Shown piece by piece: positions 60,328-64,000 of a DNA stretch of 64,000 nucleotides. Each line of letters starts with the position of its first letter. Position 1 is the first letter of the stretch. The position numbers and the translations under genes are program-made. Below the pieces are notes generated by a model. The model did not search any database. It worked only from the letters and a program-made list of their open reading frames with translations, and was not told the DNA's origin. The stretch covers positions 1 to 64,000 of the forward strand of contig CAZODO010000022.1 of assembly GCA_964578605.1 (NCBI GenBank), written 5' to 3'. Source of the DNA: JAXMHN01 sp964578605 (lineage in GTDB: Bacteria; Verrucomicrobiota; Verrucomicrobiia; Limisphaerales; SIBE01).

Positions 60328-63072
60328 CTACTCCCGCTTGAACATCTGGCCGATGCCCAGCTCCTTCAGGGCGGCGTTCAACTGGTCCACGGTCTGTGCT
60401 TCTTTGAGCTTGGCCCGGACCTTGACCTCGATCTCCACGTCCTCGGCCTGGGCCAGACGGGTGAGCACTTTCAGGCTGAACAGATTCCACTGTTCCCGTT
60501 TCAACTGGCCCTGCCAGGAGACCACCGGCGACATCGGCTCGGTCGGCGGTTGACCGGGTGGCTGGCCCGGAGTCGGCTCGACAGGCGGTGTGGGCACCGG
60601 AGGTTTGATTGGCGGTGTCGGCGGCTTCCCGGTTGGCGGTTCAGCGCTCCCTTCCTTCAGCGCCTTCGCCTTCTTGGCCGTCAGCAGGTAGGTCTCGTAG
60701 TCGAACGTGATGTCCGGCAACTCGACCGCTTCCTTGAACCATACCCGGTCAAACTGGTTCGCGTCCTTGCCGCAGGCCAGGCCGAGCGTCCCCTGGCTGA
60801 CCGCCCGCGAGATGGTCTGGCGCAGCGCGTCGTCGGCCTTTTCCAGCCGCGTGAAGTAACCCTGGAAGAATGCTGCCTTGAGGCTGGCCAACGGCCAGGT
60901 GCCGGACTCCTTCAGCGCCGGAGGCCAGTTCCGTTCGATGTAGGACGCCCCGATCTCCCGGCTCAACAGGCTGTCGTGCCGCAGCCGCGCCAGGATCGCC
61001 GACGTGATGCTCTTAGCCTCGCTGGGGTGGAGCTGGCCCAAGGGCACGTCCTTCAATTTGCTCTGGTTGGCATCCCAAACGAGCAGGTGGTTGTAGCTGC
61101 TCCACACCCGCTCCTCGATCTGGGACTTCGCGCCCGACAGCTCGCGCTGGATGCGTTTCAGGTCGTCCGACTCCAACTCGCCGAGCAATCCGCGATTGGC
61201 GTCCTCGGCGACCGCCTGCCAGGCCATCAACTCCTCGCACCCCAACCGCAACGACCCGCCGCTCTCACAAGTCAGCCAGAGCACGCCGCCCGGATTCTGG
61301 CGGGACGACTGGCCGCACTTCCGCGTCCACTCTACTACGCGCTGGCAGAGGGTGGACTCCTCGGTGCCATCGCAAGCCTCGTCGGGCCGCATCACCGCCA
61401 GCGTCAACATCGCTTGGTCGAGCACGTCTGTTGAGTCCTTCGGGAATAGCGACAGGTGGATTTCGGCTCCGTTCTTGAACACCGTCCTCACCAGTTCGAT
61501 GACGTTCTTTTGCACGTCGTCAGGATCGAGCGCCTGCTTCCGGTCGGCATGGACCTTCTTCAACGTCGGGACATGCCCGAAGCGCCAGCCGTCCACACCT
61601 ACGGGCCGGAGGAAGTAGCAGCGCCGCTCCAGGTTCTGGACCGCTGTGTGAATGAGCGTGGTCTCGGTGTCCGGGTCGCCCGCCGCGAAGTAAAGCTCTG
61701 GCAGGTGGGCCGACTTGTCCGTCTGCCCGCCGCAGGACTCGAAGAACAGGGTGGTCGCCACGCGGCGGTGGAGCGCACTCTTGCCAACGCTGTCCGCCTG
61801 CTCCTCGTCCAGCGTCTCGGCGTGGGACGGCGGTTGGCCGCTCGGAGCCGAGATGTCCGCCTGCATCGCGGCCTGGAGGCGCTGCTCGCCCATCTGGCGA
61901 AGCACGGCGGACAGGAACTCCCGGTCGCCCAATGGCGCGGAACCAAGGGTCAGCAGCGGCTCGCGCCGTGCGCTGCCATAACCCTCACGGTAGGCGCATG
62001 AAATCCACATGCCCAACATCGCCAGCGTGGTGCGGGTCTGCTGAAACTGCGCCAGGGACTGCCATTTTCGCTGGAAGACTGTCAGGGTGGACGGGTGGAA
62101 TGGGTAGCAAGTCTCGAACTGGGCGCGAATCTGATCCTCTGACATCTGCCCCCACTCGGCAGGCAGCCGGTCACGCCGCTCGAACACCCAACTGGCAAAC
62201 TGCCGCGCCACGGCCTTCCGCATACTGTCCCGGCCAGGGTTCTCGAACAGCCGCCGCCGCACGATCTCGCTGACCTCCGAGGCGTCATTTGCCACGAGGT
62301 CTTTGCCCACGCGCCCGACCACCTTGGTCAGTTTGTCCTGCCACTCGCGCAAATCCTCGGTCATCTCCGTGGGCGAGGCAGGCAGGCTGAAAATGCCGAC
62401 CGCATTCTGCGCGGAGGTCAGTGCCGTGGTGATGTTCTGCATGAACGAATGGAACGCTGTGGCCTGTTCGGGATACCGGCCCAGGTAGTTCAACGTCTCG
62501 TCGAACAGGATCAACACCGGCTTTCCTGCCAGGCGGATCAGATCGCCCAGTTTCTTGTCGCCGGGAGCCTTCTTCGGCTGGTCGAAAAGCTTGCGCCCAG
62601 CATCACCGGCCAACTGGTCGGCGATTTCCAGCCAGGGCGTTTCCCGTCCAGGTGAGGCATCCCAGGAGTTGCCGACGAACACAGCGACCTTGGTGTCCGG
62701 GATGGTCTTCGCCCCGACCGTCCGCATCATCTCGGCGACCTCGGAGAAATTCTTCGCCTTGGCCCCGTTCGAGCACAGGTGGTAGAGCGCGGCCAGGGTG
62801 TGGGTCTTGCCGCCGCCAAACTGCGTGATGAGCGACATCACCGAGGCGGTGTTCATGGTCTCGCCGTTCAACCGGCGCAGCACCATGCCGCAGTGATCCA
62901 CAAGAGCCTTCGAGAAGTAGTTTCGGGAGAAAAACTTGTCCGGCTCCACGTAGTCGCGGGGTGCCGTGCCGGTGACGACCTGCTCCAGGTGGACGGCAAA
63001 TTCCTTCGGGTCGAGGGATCGGCCCTCACGGAGTTCCTGACGGGGGATGACGACTTTATACCAGGGTTCCAT
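60328..63072 (-). CDS. DUF499 domain ATPase of a predicted anti-phage system
   Basis: 914 residues from ATG 63072; the open frame reaches 63186 but overlaps the DUF4276 gene. The N-terminal part matches DUF499: TQFGGGKTHTLAALYHL with the P-loop at about 84-92, and a Walker B-like KPVLILFDETLNYLG near 175. The C-terminal half ends in a long Pro/Thr linker (PPTGKPPTPPIKPP) and a helical tail (VKVRAKLKEAQTVDQLN). DUF499 ATPases are listed among predicted defence genes, often with DUF1156 DNA methylases or nucleases. Here the upstream genes encode a DUF4276 protein and an AAA ATPase. Confidence 0.85.
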   Translation of the reverse strand: MEPWYKVVIPRQELREGRSLDPKEFAVHLEQVVTGTAPRDYVEPDKFFSRNYFSKALVDHCGMVLRRLNGETMNTASVMSLITQFGGGKTHTLAALYHLCSNGAKAKNFSEVAEMMRTVGAKTIPDTKVAVFVGNSWDASPGRETPWLEIADQLAGDAGRKLFDQPKKAPGDKKLGDLIRLAGKPVLILFDETLNYLGRYPEQATAFHSFMQNITTALTSAQNAVGIFSLPASPTEMTEDLREWQDKLTKVVGRVGKDLVANDASEVSEIVRRRLFENPGRDSMRKAVARQFASWVFERRDRLPAEWGQMSEDQIRAQFETCYPFHPSTLTVFQRKWQSLAQFQQTRTTLAMLGMWISCAYREGYGSARREPLLTLGSAPLGDREFLSAVLRQMGEQRLQAAMQADISAPSGQPPSHAETLDEEQADSVGKSALHRRVATTLFFESCGGQTDKSAHLPELYFAAGDPDTETTLIHTAVQNLERRCYFLRPVGVDGWRFGHVPTLKKVHADRKQALDPDDVQKNVIELVRTVFKNGAEIHLSLFPKDSTDVLDQAMLTLAVMRPDEACDGTEESTLCQRVVEWTRKCGQSSRQNPGGVLWLTCESGGSLRLGCEELMAWQAVAEDANRGLLGELESDDLKRIQRELSGAKSQIEERVWSSYNHLLVWDANQSKLKDVPLGQLHPSEAKSITSAILARLRHDSLLSREIGASYIERNWPPALKESGTWPLASLKAAFFQGYFTRLEKADDALRQTISRAVSQGTLGLACGKDANQFDRVWFKEAVELPDITFDYETYLLTAKKAKALKEGSAEPPTGKPPTPPIKPPVPTPPVEPTPGQPPGQPPTEPMSPVVSWQGQLKREQWNLFSLKVLTRLAQAEDVEIEVKVRAKLKEAQTVDQLNAALKELGIGQMFKRE

Positions 63073-63080
63073 AATGGTTC

Positions 63081-63686
63081 TCAGTTGGGCCACGCGGACG
63101 GCTGCAAACCTGATCCGCGAAATAAGTTGCGCGTCTCCTTGACCATCTTGCGAAAAGAGCGGGATCGAGCATGAACCAGCGACCAATCTGCCAAGGCGGT
63201 GAAGGACGGTTGGTCGGTCTTCTCGAAGTACCGGAAACCGCCTCCAAAACGATCTTCAAGTTCGCCTTTGGCGTCGCGCTTGGCTTCCGAGTCTTTGTCG
63301 TAGGGTTCTGCTGGGTGAATCCCTCGCTGCTCCAGCAGCGATTCAAGGCTCGCCAGAAACCAGCCCTCGTACTCCCGGTTTGGGATGACCACCGAACAGG
63401 GCAGCGGGGCGGCGGCTTCCTGCGCCCATTTGAGAAAGTTGGGCGCAACCTCCTTGGGGCAATCATCGTCGGCATCGAACATCACAAGGATTCCTTTGCA
63501 GCCCGGCTGGGCGCGTGCCATTTGCACGGCGCGCTTCAGGCCGTCCTCCCGCGTCAATTGCGAACGTTTCTGGCGGATCGGCGAGCCGACCGCCACATGG
63601 GGAATCTGCATCAATTCCCCCAGCTTCCGCAGCAGCACCGGAACCGCCGGGACTTCGCCATGTCCCTCCACAATCGGCTGAATCAT
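63081..63686 (-). CDS. DUF4276 family protein (Toprim-like)
   Basis: 201 residues. DUF4276 pattern: PIVEGHGEVPAVPVLLRKL with the acidic E-G-x-x-E-like start, ILVMFDADDDCPKEVAP with an acidic DxDDD cluster, and VVIPNREYEGWFLASLESL. These suggest a Toprim-type metal site, hence a nuclease-like or nucleotide-handling role. Its ATG overlaps the ATPase stop (ATGA), and its stop lies 8 bp before the DUF499 start, so the three are one operon. AAA ATPase plus Toprim-like partner is a frequent defence arrangement. Confidence 0.87.
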   Translation of the reverse strand: MIQPIVEGHGEVPAVPVLLRKLGELMQIPHVAVGSPIRQKRSQLTREDGLKRAVQMARAQPGCKGILVMFDADDDCPKEVAPNFLKWAQEAAAPLPCSVVIPNREYEGWFLASLESLLEQRGIHPAEPYDKDSEAKRDAKGELEDRFGGGFRYFEKTDQPSFTALADWSLVHARSRSFRKMVKETRNLFRGSGLQPSAWPN

Positions 63687-64000
63687 GGTATGTCTTCGAA
63701 CAACTCAAGTTGGTCATCCGACTCATCTGCGAAAAATCCTTCGTTCTCGGCTCGCAGAGCATTGGAGCGAAGCTGTTCACCCGCGCCCATCAGATGCTCC
63801 TGCAACGCCTTCACAGATGCCGAACCCAGTGGTTCAACCTGGGTCACGCCCTTTTGCCATGTGACGATGCGGATGTTCTCCGGCTTGATCCATTTGGCGT
63901 CGAGCAATTCAGGACTGTGCGTAGTTACGACGATCTGGGTATCTCGCGCGAACGACTGAATGACATCCAGAATAGAGCCGAGCGCCTCTGGGTGGATGGT
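63683..64000 (-). CDS. AAA/OLD-like ATPase, C-terminal part (runs off the window)
   Basis: The frame is open at the window edge and ends TGA at 63685-63683. The visible part contains HPEALGSILDVIQSFARDTQ and the H-loop/Walker-B-following TTHSPELLDA, typical of RecF/OLD-type AAA ATPases partnered with DUF4276 proteins. The remainder with the P-loop lies beyond base 64000. It is the upstream gene of the defence operon. Confidence 0.85.
   Translation of the reverse strand, partial: TIHPEALGSILDVIQSFARDTQIVVTTHSPELLDAKWIKPENIRIVTWQKGVTQVEPLGSASVKALQEHLMGAGEQLRSNALRAENEGFFADESDDQLELFEDIP

Overview
The window is GC-rich, densely coded chromosomal DNA. It most likely comes from a free-living, polysaccharide-degrading member of the Verrucomicrobiota. 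That placement is inferred from gene content: a prepilin-like protein with a near H-X9-DG tail, secreted proteins built from NPSFE modules, three secreted proteins ending in a W...FYR[LV]-type tail, Tat-exported Gfo/Idh and TIM-barrel-like proteins, SSS symporters with a small membrane partner, and GH51, GH2 and DUF4832 proteins. No rRNA, tRNA, CRISPR array or intact transposase was found.

Layout. 1-6.8 kb: tail of a secreted protein, a CPBP protease overlapping a ComF-like phosphoribosyltransferase, accD, a DUF488 protein, a Tat-exported protein, a weakly supported patch with a striking palindrome, and an alpha/beta hydrolase coupled to a very short Cys-rich copper-protein-like gene. 7-22 kb: a GGDEF protein, then a minus-strand L-arabinose/arabinan operon of nine genes read from about 20.75 kb down to 8.1 kb. 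In transcription order these are a fucose-isomerase-family enzyme, GH51 arabinofuranosidase, zinc alcohol dehydrogenase, araB, araD, lipoprotein aldose epimerase, two SSS symporters and a small membrane protein. A XylR/AraC-type regulator is divergent from it. The enzymes would release extracellular arabinose, interconvert its anomers, import it, and convert it through ribulose to xylulose 5-phosphate. 22-38 kb: DUF1294 protein, a large secreted modular protein coupled to a pseudopilin, an SGNH hydrolase coupled to a DUF5989 protein, tex, a ceramidase-like protein, a fused FAD/Fe-S oxidoreductase, a TPR protein, a GT2 glycosyltransferase and a Gfo/Idh oxidoreductase.

38-54 kb: leuA preceded by a nearly complete leucine attenuator (leader peptide, antiterminator, terminator), thiH-thiS, an MscS channel, rlmN, a DUF4832 protein, a protein with two copies of one domain, a GH2 enzyme, a polyprenyl diphosphate synthase followed by an ECF sigma factor and a possible anti-sigma partner, a CvpA-like protein and a triheme cytochrome c peroxidase. 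55-60 kb: three secreted proteins (one an M6-like metalloprotease carrying three Cys/His modules) lie between two 80-bp direct repeats that are 95% identical; the right copy abuts an RHS remnant. 60-64 kb: the end of a probable anti-phage operon (AAA ATPase, DUF4276, DUF499 ATPase, small unknown protein) that runs off the window.

The most notable items are the leuA attenuator, the edge defence operon with its RHS-scarred end, the repeat-flanked secreted cassette, the metalloprotease architecture, the 56-residue Cys-rich protein, and the arabinose operon that uses a fucose-isomerase-family enzyme in place of classical AraA.
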